In this document: positions 33,804-43,598 of the stretch, in pieces | Layout: each line of letters starts with the position of its first letter | How positions within the stretch are numbered: position 1 is the stretch's first letter | NCBI RefSeq assembly: GCF_000005505.3 | Contig: NC_016133.3 | Span: 43,799,237 to 43,863,236 of the forward strand | Direction: 5' to 3' | Length of the DNA: 64,000 nt | Origin: Brachypodium distachyon | Taxonomy: Eukaryota > Streptophyta > Magnoliopsida > Poales > Poaceae | Notes under the pieces: model-generated | The model's input: only the letters and a program-made list of their open reading frames with translations | Databases searched by the model: none | What the model was told of the DNA's origin: nothing | Position numbers and translations under genes: made by a program

Positions 33804-34520
33804 ATGGCTTGCCATCTCAGATCCGCAAGTGTTCCTTCCAGCCCTCGCTCCAATAAAACCAACATCGAAGATAAGCTGCAAATCCTGAAGGCGGAAATCT
33901 CAGCACCTTCTGCGACCATTGAAACAATGATCGATGGTTTCAGAAGGCTTGTAGGCGTGTACAACAACATTGAGGAGATCATGTGCTTGCCAAGCAGCCA
34001 AATTACCCTTTGTCAGAAAAACCAAAGGAAAGCCGTGGAGCTCGAGCTCGAGCACTGTCTTGTGCTGCTCGACATCTGCAACACCATCCAAGAGAGCTTT
34101 TCTGAGCTCACGACAAGAACTCAGGAGATGCAGTTGGTTCTTAAGAGAGGAGATGACAAAGCTGTTCAAGCCAAGATTCACTCTTACATCCGTCTTACCA
34201 ACAAGGCACAAAAACAGTTCAAGAAGTGTGCTTCAGCTGACCAAGAGAGCTGCAGGGTGGTTATGCTGTTGGCCGAAGCAAGAGAGGCTGCTGTATCAAT
34301 GCTTGAATCATCCTCTCAGATCCTGTTAAAGCAAATTGTGAAGCCACCTTCTGCTAAGTGGCCTCTTATCTTCAAGACATTCCAGAAGAAGCAATTTACA
34401 TCTGAGGAGCAATTACAGACATTGGAGTTGGACATTGTCAATCTTGAGAGCGGTGTCAGGTCTTTGTTCAGGAGACTGATACAGAGCAGAGTTTCTCTTC
34501 TGAATGCTCTGAGCATGTAG
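33804..34520 (+). CDS. DUF241-type protein, array copy 7 (SASVPSSP type)
   Basis: Intronless, 238 aa. Starts [20 protein letters not shown] and ends [18 protein letters not shown]. The 'CDGLRRLGD' motif of most copies is changed to [11 protein letters not shown]. The basic linker is shortened ([11 protein letters not shown]). It is the most diverged intact member on this side of the array and stands alone, more than 1 kb from each neighbour. The final methionine is unique. Function unknown. Confidence 0.87.
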   Translation: MACHLRSASVPSSPRSNKTNIEDKLQILKAEISAPSATIETMIDGFRRLVGVYNNIEEIMCLPSSQITLCQKNQRKAVELELEHCLVLLDICNTIQESFSELTTRTQEMQLVLKRGDDKAVQAKIHSYIRLTNKAQKQFKKCASADQESCRVVMLLAEAREAAVSMLESSSQILLKQIVKPPSAKWPLIFKTFQKKQFTSEEQLQTLELDIVNLESGVRSLFRRLIQSRVSLLNALSM

Positions 34521-34555
34521 ATAGATGATACACCAATTCTGCCTCCCCCCTGGGT

Positions 34556-34585
34556 GAGTGGCATCTTTTAGAGAATCTGCTGGTC
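34556..34585 (+). promoter_or_regulatory. 3'UTR hairpin region, copy 7 (shortened)
   Basis: GAGTGGC (34556-34562) and GCTGGTC (34579-34585) with one mismatch. The loop is 16 nt instead of 20. Confidence 0.35.
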
Positions 34586-34589
34586 ATAA

Positions 34590-35215
34590 CAATTTTCCGA
34601 TGTGTAAATGACAGGAATTGTACAGAAAAATATACTCAGTTGAGATACAAAACAGTTTTTTTATCCATTTCCTATTACCTAATTTACTGTTTATGCTTGC
34701 AACTGCCTAAATTTGGAGCAGTTAATTTGGATGGCACTTTTGGAAAACAAATCAGAAGATGCTCATAATATTGCTATTAAAGAAGCAGATAGCTAAATCG
34801 TGCAATATGAGCCCTGAAACACTTTACTATGAAATGGCCATGTTATTCAGATGCCATGTGCTACCTCAGCAACAAGCAAAGGATCCTTGTGCAGTGGATC
34901 TTGCTATCCATAGCTAAAACAGGCCAGCTCCAACAGTCGAGGTGGAGCATGCAAGTAGCACGCATTGTGCAGAATACAGCACCTATTCAATATTATAATT
35001 ATATTAATACCTAGATAACACGCATACCACCAATAAATACTCAGTGAGTACTCCATTAAAAAGTATATGAAGTACAATCACGTCAAGATCCACCAATAGA
35101 GCAAACTACCATGCTGATTCTTGTCGCCAATAGCTAGAACATAGCAATGTGATACCACATTGACAGGACAGCTAATGCACTAAAGAATTTAAACCCCACA
35201 TGAGCAAAGATTCCA
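34590..35215. other. intergenic
   Basis: Contains GGATCTTGCTATCCATAGC and CAGGCCAGCTCCAAC words near 34895-34935 and GATTCTTGTCGCCAATAGC near 35118. The same words occur inverted left of 42100, marking the arm of the inverted duplication. Confidence 0.45.
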
Positions 35216-35218
35216 AAT

Positions 35219-35294
35219 GTTGCTACCAGATCTAAAACCTTGATAGACAGCATCTGAGTAGATGAATTGGCATTATTCCTTGTGTCTACCATCC
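35219..35294 (+). promoter_or_regulatory. [12 protein letters not shown] promoter block, copy 8
   Basis: TGCTACCAGATCTAAAACC...ATAGACAGCATCTG, then GGCATTATTCCTTGTGTCTA. TATAAATA at 35324-35331. Confidence 0.55.
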
Positions 35295-35426
35295 AAATGG
35301 ACCTGCATCATACAGTTCCTCTGTATAAATAGGCCTCAGCAGAAGGCTAAACACATCAAACCAAAAGGTGTCTCCCATTCTCATATCCTCAAACTCAACA
35401 CAGAGAAAAGAGTTTCAGAATCAGAT

Positions 35427-36134
35427 ATGGCTTGCCATCTTAGATCAATTAGTTTGCCTTCTAGGCCTCACACCAAAGTTGAAGAGGAGCTGCAGAGCCT
35501 AGAGGCATGCATCTCTTCACCCTCCATGACCATTGACACAATCTCTGATGGTTTGAGGAGGCTTGGAGACATCTATGGCACTATTGAGGAGATCATGTGT
35601 CTTCCTAGCAACCAAGTTTGCTCGTCGCAGCAAAGGAAGATGTTGGATACAGAAATGGGGTGCTCCCTTGAGCTACTAGATCTCTGCAATGCTATGCACG
35701 AGGACTTCACCGAGTTGAAGGCCATTATCCAAGATCTGCAAGTTGCAACCAGGAAAGGAGATGATGCAGTCGTTCAAGTCAAGATCCAGTCTTACAGCCG
35801 CCTGGTAAAGAAGGCAAAGAAACATTTCAAGAAGGCCGAGATGAAGGCTACTTCTTCCAAGGAGGATTGCAGGATGGTCAGGCTGTTGAGCGAGGCTAGA
35901 GAGATCACTACCTCTCTGCTCGAGTCAACATTGAACCTCCTGTCCAAGCAAATTGCAACCCCAAAGCGGTCTCTCGTCTCCAAGGCATTCCAGAAGAAAA
36001 CATCAGTTGTTTGCAAGGAGGAGCAGTTGCAGGTCCTAGAGTGCAGTGTCGGAGATCTTGAGGCTGGAGCAGGAATTCTGTTCCGGAGATTGGTCCAGAG
36101 CAGAGTTACCCTCCTAAACATTCTTAGCTCATAG
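35427..36134 (+). CDS. DUF241-type protein, array copy 8 (SISLPSRP type)
   Basis: Intronless, 235 aa. Starts [17 protein letters not shown] and ends [18 protein letters not shown]. It has [19 protein letters not shown] in place of TMCDGLRR, and VTLLN in place of VSLLN, both shared with copy 9 (40881-41588). The two proteins differ at about 7 of 235 residues. The frame is open 55 codons upstream to 35262, across the TATA box, so that part is not coding. Function unknown. Confidence 0.9.
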   Translation: MACHLRSISLPSRPHTKVEEELQSLEACISSPSMTIDTISDGLRRLGDIYGTIEEIMCLPSNQVCSSQQRKMLDTEMGCSLELLDLCNAMHEDFTELKAIIQDLQVATRKGDDAVVQVKIQSYSRLVKKAKKHFKKAEMKATSSKEDCRMVRLLSEAREITTSLLESTLNLLSKQIATPKRSLVSKAFQKKTSVVCKEEQLQVLECSVGDLEAGAGILFRRLVQSRVTLLNILSS

Positions 36135-36168
36135 ATACTCCTCAACATGTGTTACTCTTGACACCTGT

Positions 36169-36201
36169 GATTGGCTTCCACCTTTTAAAGGATTGCCATT
36201 C
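36169..36201 (+). promoter_or_regulatory. 3'UTR hairpin region, copy 8
   Basis: GATTGGC (36169-36175) and GCCATTC (36195-36201) pair with one mismatch; loop 19 nt. Confidence 0.4.
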
Positions 36202-37265
36202 CCATTGTATATGTAGAAATGTACAGAAATCTCCATAGAGAAAACTAGAAAGGAAACATAAAGTTTTGATCCAACTCATATTGCGTATTCAATCCTCACT
36301 TGCTTCTGAGATTCGTGATGCGTTTATGCACTTTGTTATAGGCTTCCATTTCTATGGAATGGAAATGGATAGCACATAGCACTTGGAAAAAATGGTTTGA
36401 TTATGCAATATGATGCAGTAAGATTGTCTTCCTAGTGAATATACAGGGCAGAACCAGTAAAATAATTATGAAATATGTGCTTCCATAATTGTATAGCCCC
36501 CAGATATAAACATTTGCTGAGCAAAATTTAATTTGGCCATTTAAGTTCTGCACTGGTCCGAACTACCTGCTTGTTTCTATATGCATGTGGCCATGTTACC
36601 CAGGCTTGTTGAATCTCATAATTAGTGTGCGATCCTTGTTTGGCGCATCTTGTGTTACATCCATCGTACATGCCAGGTCCGAGCTTCAAGGCAAGCTTGC
36701 AATTACGACAACATATTAGCTGGCCAAATTTGCTGCACGGTCACACAGGCTACACTGGTACTGCTTTGTGTTTTCTTTAGTTTGTAGTACATATCCATAT
36801 CATGACAAATGAACTATCCAACATAAAAGTATAGTTACATGAAAGAGGTAGCAGCTTCAGTTTGTTCGTTGGCACAACCGTGGTGGTTGCAAAACAATGT
36901 GACAAATTTCTAAAATCTCAGTGTACTTCCAGTTTCAGTATCAACTACATCCCAATCATTCCATTTCGAGCACATAAACAATAGTGTACAAAGTATGGTA
37001 TGCCATTACAGACACCAACCAAATATGCCCCATAAGCGAGAAGAGCAAATTTGAGGGGTGGATGAGTGAGAAATTGCATGCAGAACCAGATGGTTCTTAG
37101 GCTGAGAAAGAGGATTTAAAAAATCAATACGATGCGAATTTCCTGTAGGACCCAACAATCGCTCATCAGCCAACCAAGAAAGCAAGCTATCAACGGTACG
37201 ATTCAGGTTAGGTCATCACGCGGCATTGCAACATGCAGGGAAATAAGGGCTAGCTAGATGCGTAC

Positions 37266-37324
37266 CACGGTGGGGAACTCTGGAGATCTCGAGCTCCCTC
37301 CAGGGGCCGCGGCGTAACCACCAT
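37266..37324 (-). CDS. candidate orphan first exon, unrecognised
   Basis: On the minus strand an ATG at 37324 opens MVVTPRPLEGARDLQSSPP and reaches a good donor (G|GTACGC) at 37266/37265. Upstream lies a purine/GC-rich leader-like stretch and site II-like TGGGCY words, the usual look of a grass housekeeping promoter and first exon. I could not find convincing following exons down to 36200. It may be a relic 5' end moved here, or chance. No function is proposed. Confidence 0.22.
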
Positions 37325-37525
37325 AATACGGTGGGGATCGCCGGCGGCGGGGGGCGGGGGGCGATGTGCCGCCGCGGTTTCTCTCCTCCGCCTCCCCCTT
37401 GCCCCTCCCTCCACCGCGGAATGAGGTGGACCATCTGGGCTTCTGGTTGGGCTGGTCAACTGGGCCCTCATGATTTTATATAGCCCAGCATACGCTTTCA
37501 ATTTGGGCTCAGGACTAGGGGAGAG

Positions 37526-37567
37526 ACGAAGAGGATTCTTTCGCTCAAAAAAAACGAAGAGGATTCT
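37526..37567 (+). mobile_element. ultra-short A-tailed insertion with 14-bp direct repeat
   Basis: ACGAAGAGGATTCT occurs at 37526-37539 and 37554-37567. The 14-bp filler TTCGCTCAAAAAAA is the exact complement of the last 14 bases of the filler at 6513-6531, 31 kb away. Confidence 0.65.
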
Positions 37568-38060
37568 GGCGACTACTTCTCTGGCTCACGGGCTCAGCTG
37601 GGCTGGGTTATGGCCCATCTTAAAGTCCTACTTTTCTGTCCACAACGATTCTCAAGGCCTCCCGACTTCCGCGGCCGAGGTATTCCATTCATTCCTGTAA
37701 ACCCTAGATAAACTTTTACCATCCGTCCGTCTCGTTCATTCATCGGACGCACACGTTTCTCGTTGGAGTTCAGGAGTTAAATTCAGATTCGCACTTGATG
37801 TCTGTACCATAAGATTTGTATGCGCTCAGATTGGCATGGATCGCTTCTCCGGAGGAATATTTTCCTGTCCCAAACTCACAGTATATGATTGCAGAAACTA
37901 CATAAACACCATATAGCTCACTTCATAATTTCATTTAACTCAAGACATAAGATCAAATTCATTATTTTCCATATGGCTTCCTTCTGAACAGCCTTGATCC
38001 TACACCATTTGCGATTTCATTGCTGTTATTCTGCTAAACTTGCTATCCTATCTTAGCTAG

Positions 38061-38418
38061 TTAGTACCCATTTTCTTCCTTTGTTGTGGAGGAATGACGG
38101 GGGAATACGCAGAATGCGCACAAGCACCCTACAGAATTGCACATACCACCTCCATGGAGATTTTTGTAGCAATCATTATCGCAAGCGTCAGGATCACATG
38201 GCACACGCGACGGGATAATCATTGTCGTACAGTACTCAGGCTGGATGCGACCTTCCGTCGACGCCTTCATCACCGCATCTGTGAAATCGCACCATGAAGC
38301 GAAGAGCGGATCACAACATGGCCATGGTTTTCTAGACGAGTTGCTGAAGAAACATACGAGTACCTGATGCTAGCACGAGGAAGGCGAGGGTCAGGAGCAA
38401 CCTCTGGGTTGCCCTCAT
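38061..38418 (-). CDS. defensin-like cysteine-rich secreted peptide, copy A
   Basis: Two exons, 38418-38364 and 38278-38061, with a GT-AG intron of 85 bp; 90 aa. Exon 1 is a signal peptide (MRATQRLLLTLAFLVLAS). The mature part has eight cysteines spaced C-X10-C-X4-C-X3-C-X9-C-X4-C-X1-C-X2-C, which includes the C-X3-C and C-X-C pattern of the cysteine-stabilised alpha-beta (plant defensin-like) fold. The exon layout (signal exon, intron near the cleavage site) is typical of plant defensin-like genes. TATAAAAAA lies at about 38499-38510. Such peptides are secreted and serve in defence or reproductive signalling; which one applies here cannot be told. Confidence 0.75.
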
Positions 38419-38558
38419 CTTAACTAGTTGTGGTGTTCACGGAAAGAGGTGTTGGCTGTCTGTGTGTTGTGAAGGAGAACAACACAATGGCAAGCCTTTT
38501 TTATAGTGGATGTGGTGTCGAACGTTCATTACCATATTTGCGGGATCGCATTAAAGTA

Positions 38559-38788
38559 CCACGCATGTTTCTAAATATAGGATGTTCTAGTTTTGTCATA
38601 AGTCAAGCTTCTTCTAGTTTGACCAAGTTTTTAGAAAAATTTAATTATATCTACAATATTAAATGAATATGTCATGATATCATGACAGATTTAACAAAGC
38701 TAATTTATAATTATAGATGTTGGTGGATTTATCTACCTCAAAATTAAAGGAAATTGACTTAGAACATCTTATATTTAAAAACGGGGAG
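38559..38788. mobile_element. degenerate Stowaway-type MITE (230 bp)
   Basis: Contains GTTTCTAAATATAGGATGTT and TTTGACCAAGTTTTTAGAAA on the left and the complementary AACATCTTATATTTAAAAAC on the right, ending GGGGAG next to TA. The matching site in the duplicated unit (near 39848-39856) has no element, which shows the insertion boundaries directly. It lies upstream of the copy A TATA box. Confidence 0.75.
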
Positions 38789-39174
38789 TACCAGACTGGA
38801 TAAGCCGTACCGAATGAATAGCAATTAAGTGCATCAGTTCCGTTACTTGCATAGATATTCGTGCATCAAAAAAGAAGTCTTTGCCGGTTCATTCGCCACG
38901 TGCCACCCCCAACCTCCCGAGAAGGCAAAACTTAATCAATGCAGCTAGCCATTAAAATCCTAATTTTTCAGTTTGTAAGTCCATATAGGTAGCCAGATGC
39001 TGTTGATATAGTAAACTTTTTTTCTGAAGAAATCAGATCTAGATTGTGCAGAGCGCTCTCCACTCAAGCTGATTCTGTGTCTAGTTCTCCATCTGGAAAA
39101 CAAAACTAATGTCTAATCGTATTGAATTCATCAAAACCTTTATGTGTGCTGAACACAATTGAGTATCGAGTTTT

Positions 39175-40270
39175 CTTTCCCTGTCTCAAACTCATAATAT
39201 GCTTGCAGAAAACACAGATAAACACCATACTTCATAATTTCATTTAACTCGAGGCATAAGATCAAATTCCTTATTTTTCATATGGCTTCCCAGTGAACAG
39301 CCTTCATGATACACCATTTGCGATTTCGTTGTTGTTATTCTGCTAAACTTGCTATCCTATCTTAGCTAGTTGGTACCCAGAATGGTGGGGAATACGCAGA
39401 ATGTGCGCAAGCACCCTTTAGCAACGCACTTGCCACTTCCCTCGAGTTGTTTGTGGCAATCATTCTGGCAATCGTCAGGATTACATGGCACACGCGATTG
39501 GATAATAATTGAATCACAGTTCGCCGGCTCGATACTACCTTCTGCTGACGCCTTCATTACAGCATCTGTGAAATCTCACCGTGAAGGAAAGAGCAGATCA
39601 CAACATGACCATGGTTTTCTGGACGAGCTGCTGAAAAAACATATGAGTACCTGATGCTAGCACGAGGAAGGCGAGTGTCAGGAGCAACCTCTGGGTTTTC
39701 ATCATCTTAACTAGTTGTGGTGTTCACGGAAAGAGGTGTTGGTTATTGTCTGATTTGTGTGTTGTGAAGGAGAACAAAACAATGGCAAGCCTTTTTATAG
39801 TGGATTTGGTGCCGATCTTCCTTACCATATTTCCAGGATCGCATTAAAGTGGAAGACTGGATAAGTAGTACCGAATTAGTAGCAATTAACTGCATTAAGT
39901 GCATCAGTTCTGTACTTACATAGATATTTGTGCATCAAAAAAGAAGAGGTAAGACAGGATAAATTTCTTTGGTTCTGTGAGCCGTATCAAAAACAAAAAC
40001 CTTGTTAGAGGAGGACTCACCACTACCCTGAGAAGGCAAAAACTTAATCAATGCAGGCAGACAACCTCGCCTGCTAATATGCTTTGCTAATTACTCCATC
40101 CTTTTCAGCTTATTAGGACTATCTCAAAATCCTAATTTTTCAGTTTGTAAGCTCACTTGTTTTGGGAATAGGCAAAACTTCAATTACATCCACATTAATT
40201 TCTGCCTAATTTTGATTCTAAAATTGGAACCAACCAATGCGTGAAGGAGACAGGTAGCCATGCATGCTGC
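39175..40270. repeat. tandem duplication unit 2 (defensin-like gene region)
   Basis: Aligns with 37860-39000; see that entry. TATAAAAAGG of this unit is at about 39792-39802. Confidence 0.7.
39366..39705 (-). CDS. defensin-like cysteine-rich secreted peptide, copy B
   Basis: Two exons, 39705-39651 and 39565-39366, intron 85 bp, 84 aa. Signal peptide MMKTQRLLLTLAFLVLAS is nearly the same as copy A's. Seven cysteines remain: the seventh (first of the C-terminal C-X2-C) is replaced, GCLCAFC in copy A being GCLRTFC here. One disulphide partner is therefore unpaired, or the fold is altered. The tail ends earlier (PTILGTN). A frame-matched ATG two codons in gives a second possible start. It is either a functionally diverging paralogue or the start of decay. 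Confidence 0.7.
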
Positions 40271-40368
40271 ACTAATACATGGTCCAACACTTAACGGGGT
40301 CTTCTCCTTTTTTATTCTTTGGTTGTTGTGATTTTTTAAATGAGCCTAATAAACTGAAAAGGAGGGAG
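40094..40368. mobile_element. Stowaway-like MITE (275 bp)
   Basis: Left end CTCCATCCTTTTCAGCTTAT; right end is the complement of CTCCCTCCTTTTCAGTTTAT. TA precedes it; TG follows, so the right target copy is mutated. A 30-bp internal piece also survives near 38952-38980 in unit 1, so the element predates the duplication. Confidence 0.7.
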
Positions 40369-40369
40369 T

Positions 40370-40805
40370 GCTAGTTTTAATGGTAGTGCTTCAGCTTGAT
40401 CTGTCGTAGTTATATATGTAGAGTAGGTCACTAAACATGGATCATGTATCAATTGTGAGCTTATAAAAGGTGAAAGGTAACATGTGCACATGAACGTACA
40501 AACACGACCAAGCCTAAACAGTTTGCTGCTAGTATGTATCTATTTATGTATAGAGAAAAACATGCATTGTGATTCATGTTGTTTTACAAAATAAAAAAGG
40601 GAAGGAATACTAATGCGGAACTTATTTCATAATTTTGGACCTTGCATTCATCATACTACAACACATACGTGATGACCGGCACCACGCATAATCACAATAA
40701 CTCATCTTGAATCTCAGAATCATGCGATGGTTGAGTTCACTAAGTTTCATCAAAACTTTTGTTTCCTTTTCTATATGGAGTATTCTGTACATTTCTACAT
40801 ATACA
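40370..40805. other. intergenic
   Basis: AT-rich. The right part is the 3' flank of copy 9, with the TGTACAGAA word (minus strand) common to the array. Confidence 0.4.
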
Positions 40806-40813
40806 ATGAGAAT

Positions 40814-40846
40814 GATCAGCAATCCTTTAAAAGGTGGAAGCCCATC
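40814..40846 (-). promoter_or_regulatory. 3'UTR hairpin region, copy 9
   Basis: On the minus strand GATGGGC (40846-40840) and GCTGATC (40820-40814), one mismatch, loop 19 nt. Confidence 0.4.
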
Positions 40847-40880
40847 GCGGGGGTCAAGAGTAACAGATGCTGAGGAGTAT

Positions 40881-41588
40881 CTATGAGCTAAGAATGTTTA
40901 GGAGGGTAACTCTGCTCTGGACCAATCTCCGGAACAGAATTCCTGCTCCAGCCTCAAGATCTCCGACACTGCACTCTAGGACCTGCAACTGCTCCTCCTT
41001 GCGAACAACTGATGTTTTCTTCTGGAATGCCTTGGAGACAAGAGACCGCTTCGGGGTTGCAATTTGCTTGGACAGGAGGTTCAATGTTGACTCGAGAAGA
41101 GAGGTAGTGATCTCTCTAGCCTCGCTCAACAGCCTGACCATCCTGCAATCCTCCTTGGAAGAAGTAGCCTTCTTCTCGGCCTTCTTGAAATGTTTCTTCG
41201 CCTTCTTTACCAGGCGGCTGTAAGACTGGATCTTGACTTGAACGGCTGCATCATCTCCTTTCCTGGTTGCAACTTGCAGATCTTGGATAATGGCCTTCAA
41301 CTCGGTGAAGTCCTCGTGCATAGCATTGCAGAGATCTAATAGCTCAAGGGAGCACCCCATTTCTGTATCCAACATCTTCCTTTGCTGGGAAGAGCAGACT
41401 TGGTTGCTAGGAAGACACATGATCTCCTCGATAGTGTCATAGATGTCTCCAAGCCTCCTCAAACCATCAGAGATTGCGTCGATGGTCATGGAGGGTGAAG
41501 AGATGCATGCCTCTAGGCTGTGCAGCTCCTCTTCAACTTTGGTGTGAGGCCTGGAAGGCAAACTAATTGATCTCTGATGGCAAGCCAT
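40881..41588 (-). CDS. DUF241-type protein, array copy 9 (SISLPSRP type, inverted)
   Basis: Intronless, 235 aa, the only array member on the minus strand. It is a near-copy of copy 8. The differences I count are L5Q, Q23H, T38A, G51D and one V/A, M/K and C/R change each further on. The C/R change removes the cysteine of the otherwise conserved V-C-(K/E)-EEQLQ motif. MACHQRS breaks the HLRS motif found in nearly all other copies. Promoter block and TATA are retained in inverted order to the right. Function unknown. Confidence 0.9.
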   Translation of the reverse strand: MACHQRSISLPSRPHTKVEEELHSLEACISSPSMTIDAISDGLRRLGDIYDTIEEIMCLPSNQVCSSQQRKMLDTEMGCSLELLDLCNAMHEDFTELKAIIQDLQVATRKGDDAAVQVKIQSYSRLVKKAKKHFKKAEKKATSSKEDCRMVRLLSEAREITTSLLESTLNLLSKQIATPKRSLVSKAFQKKTSVVRKEEQLQVLECSVGDLEAGAGILFRRLVQSRVTLLNILSS

Positions 41589-41684
41589 ATCTGATGCTGA
41601 AACTCTTTTCTCTGTGTTGAGTTTGGGGATATGAGAATGAGAGAATGCCTTTTGGTTTGATGTGTTTAGCCTTCTGCTGAGGCC

Positions 41685-41692
41685 TATTTATA
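41685..41692 (-). promoter_or_regulatory. TATA box of copy 9
   Basis: TATAAATA on the minus strand, 97 bp before the ATG, in the same AGGCCTCAGC context as copy 8. Confidence 0.6.
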
Positions 41693-41721
41693 CAGAGGAA
41701 CTGTATGATGCAGGTCCATTC

Positions 41722-41798
41722 GAATGGTAGACACGAGGAATCATGCCATCTCATCTCCACAGATGCTGTCTATCAAAGCTTTTAAATCTGGCAGCAAT
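41722..41798 (-). promoter_or_regulatory. [12 protein letters not shown] promoter block, copy 9
   Basis: Minus-strand TTGCTGCCAGATTTAAAAGC...ATAGACAGCATCTG, then GGCATGATTCCTCGTGTCTA. Confidence 0.55.
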
Positions 41799-42347
41799 GT
41801 TAGGAATCTTTGCGCATGTGTTGTTTAAGTTCTTTAGTGCATTAGCTGTTCTCTCAATGAGATATCACATTGCCATGTTCCAACTATCGGCGACAAGAAT
41901 CAGCAGGGTTGTTTGCTCTACTGTTGGATCCTGACGTGATTGCACACTTAAGATAATTTTTAATGGAGTACTAACCGAGTATTTATTGGCGGTATGAGTA
42001 TTAGGTAATGGTGTTGTATTCTGCACAATGCATGCTACTTGCATGCTCCACCTGGACTGTTTTGATTTTTTAGCTGCTTTGGTTTGAGTTGCTAAAGGCA
42101 TTTGGGTGATACCAGTAGAAACACATAAATTTTGCAGCTTGTGTATAACTCTTTATGTTTTTTTAATAAAATGAGATGGCCTTAAAATTGGTAATTCGAG
42201 AAACAAGAGGCTCTTGGCTTTTAATAAGATGAGATAGCCTGAAGAAGATTCTTCATATGTAGCCATCATGATTGTTGTTTTCATTCCAAACATGCATCTT
42301 TTTCTTGATTTTTTTATTAATTGTGCCTGCTACTGTTGTTGCTCTTA

Positions 42348-42514
42348 TTTATTTATTTTTGACGAAAGACAGCAGCGCTGTTATTCATTAATTAAGGAAG
42401 AGTATAATACAGAACAGAACAAAAGGTGAGGCTACACAGGAGAAGAGGGCAACGAACAAACAACTAAAGGGGAAGACTAAAACAGCAGCAGGCAGCTCAG
42501 GTGGCCGACAAATC
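42348..42514 (-). mobile_element. 5'-truncated LINE (or SINE) insertion with 16-bp target duplication
   Basis: ACTGTTGTTGCTCTTA flanks the insert exactly (42332-42347 and 42515-42530). On the minus strand the 167-bp insert ends GCTGTCTTTCGTC followed by an A-rich tail (AAAAATAAATAAA). That combination of 3' tail and long target duplication is diagnostic of target-primed reverse transcription. The TTTCGTC-A tail resembles the 3' ends of the ultra-short insertions. Confidence 0.82.
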
Positions 42515-42858
42515 ACTGTTGTTGCTCTTAGACATTGCAATTCGAGCTTTGATATTTACACGATTCAAGACGATACAGTGGTAGGCTCTGGATGGTGGAG
42601 CAGACAAGGATGGAAGAAGAGCTCTGAGGGGAGAAGGGCCTTTGCGGTTTTTTTTGGAGCTTTAGGATCGGAATGTTGTTGTCAATTTACAGCACACTAA
42701 TATATTGTACTTTGTCAATGAAGATCTTTTCTAGTGGGTCTTGCTAGTTGCTACCACATCTAAAACAAGAAAGCTCCATCCCACGAGGTTGAGCGTGCAA
42801 GTAGCATGAAATCGCGCTTAATAGAACACCTACTGGGATTAAAACCTGCAAAAAAAAC

Positions 42859-42902
42859 AAGAATAATGCTCAGTTTTTTTACCGAAAGAATAATGCTCAG
42901 TT
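42859..42902 (-). mobile_element. ultra-short A-tailed insertion with 17-bp direct repeat
   Basis: AAGAATAATGCTCAGTT occurs at 42859-42875 and 42886-42902, with only about 10 bp (T-run, then ACCGA) between. Minus strand: TCGGT plus A-tail. Confidence 0.6.
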
Positions 42903-43254
42903 AGCCACCGCACTATGATAATGTCTAGAGAATGCAAATATGTCAAGATCCACCAGTAGACTGAACTGACCTGCTGTTTCTTGTTGGTGATGGCTATGGC
43001 TTGACCTGCTGCCAGTAATTGGAACACGATGGTGTGATTCAGTAGTAGAATATTGGATAGCACATGGGCCACGTCCAGATTGAAAATAGACGCCAGCCAA
43101 ATGCTTCTAAGAGCGACACGAGTACAAAACATGCCAGCGATGCTGCACGAGGAGTGATCAGGAACCAGATAAACACGGTGTTGCGTTGGAGCCTGGAGAT
43201 GCGGAGTCAACTGCTCTTCGACTAGCAAAGGCACAGCTCACGGATCTCATGATC

Positions 43255-43499
43255 TGGGTCTACACGCCCGTGCAGATGAGTTTGCCACCAAAAATCAAGA
43301 CATGATAGCCTTGTAGCCTCAGTTCGAGAGATGCTACCTACTGAAGATGGTTGGGAGACACAGAAGAACAATCACCTTGTCGTTGAGATTGTTGTTATTT
43401 GTTGCACCAGCAGGCAGCAAAGAACTTCATCATCGAAAAGATTCTTGTTCTCTACAGGCTCAGCGATGCCATGGCTTTCTGCTTCTTTCGGTATATAAA
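43255..43499 (+). promoter_or_regulatory. [12 protein letters not shown] promoter region, copy 10
   Basis: Begins GGTCTACACGCCCGTGCAGA, continues with GAGTTTGCCACC and GACATGATAGCC, and ends at TATATAAA (43492-43499). Copies 11-13 carry the same order of words (45446-45684, 47527-47749 and 49570-49756). Confidence 0.5.
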
Positions 43500-43598
43500 G
43501 AGGAGCCAAGCCATCGCCAGATCTCAACACAAGCTTCTCTCTGAGTCTCCTCTTCCATCCACAACGAAGGAAAAAGACCTTCAGCTTCCATTACAGAC

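Larger units (their letters stand above)
36205..37860. other. intergenic with promoter-like GC island
   Basis: AT-rich to about 37200, then a GC-rich island (37200-37450) and a cluster of TGGGCT/TGGGCC words (37430-37620). See the candidate exon at 37266-37324. Confidence 0.4.
37860..39000. repeat. tandem duplication unit 1 (defensin-like gene region)
   Basis: This 1.1-kb stretch aligns in order with about 39175-40270: 3' flank, two-exon gene, TATA and promoter. Unit 1 has an extra 230-bp MITE and a shortened copy of the element that is intact in unit 2 at 40094-40368. Confidence 0.7.
41800..43250. other. intergenic, two LINE-type insertions
   Basis: The left part (to about 42110) continues the inverted duplication. 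It then holds the LINE end at 42348-42514 and the tiny insertion at 42859-42902, followed by the upstream words of copy 10 (GCCAGTAATTGGAACACGATG near 43010; ACATGCCAGCGATGC near 43128). Confidence 0.45.

Noticed and set aside
35262..35426. In-frame N-terminal extension of copy 8 (55 codons), with similar ones in copies 1, 2, 5 and 14
   Set aside because: The extension crosses the TATA box and the expected transcription start. In the near-identical copy 9 the same DNA is in another frame, so it is not coding.
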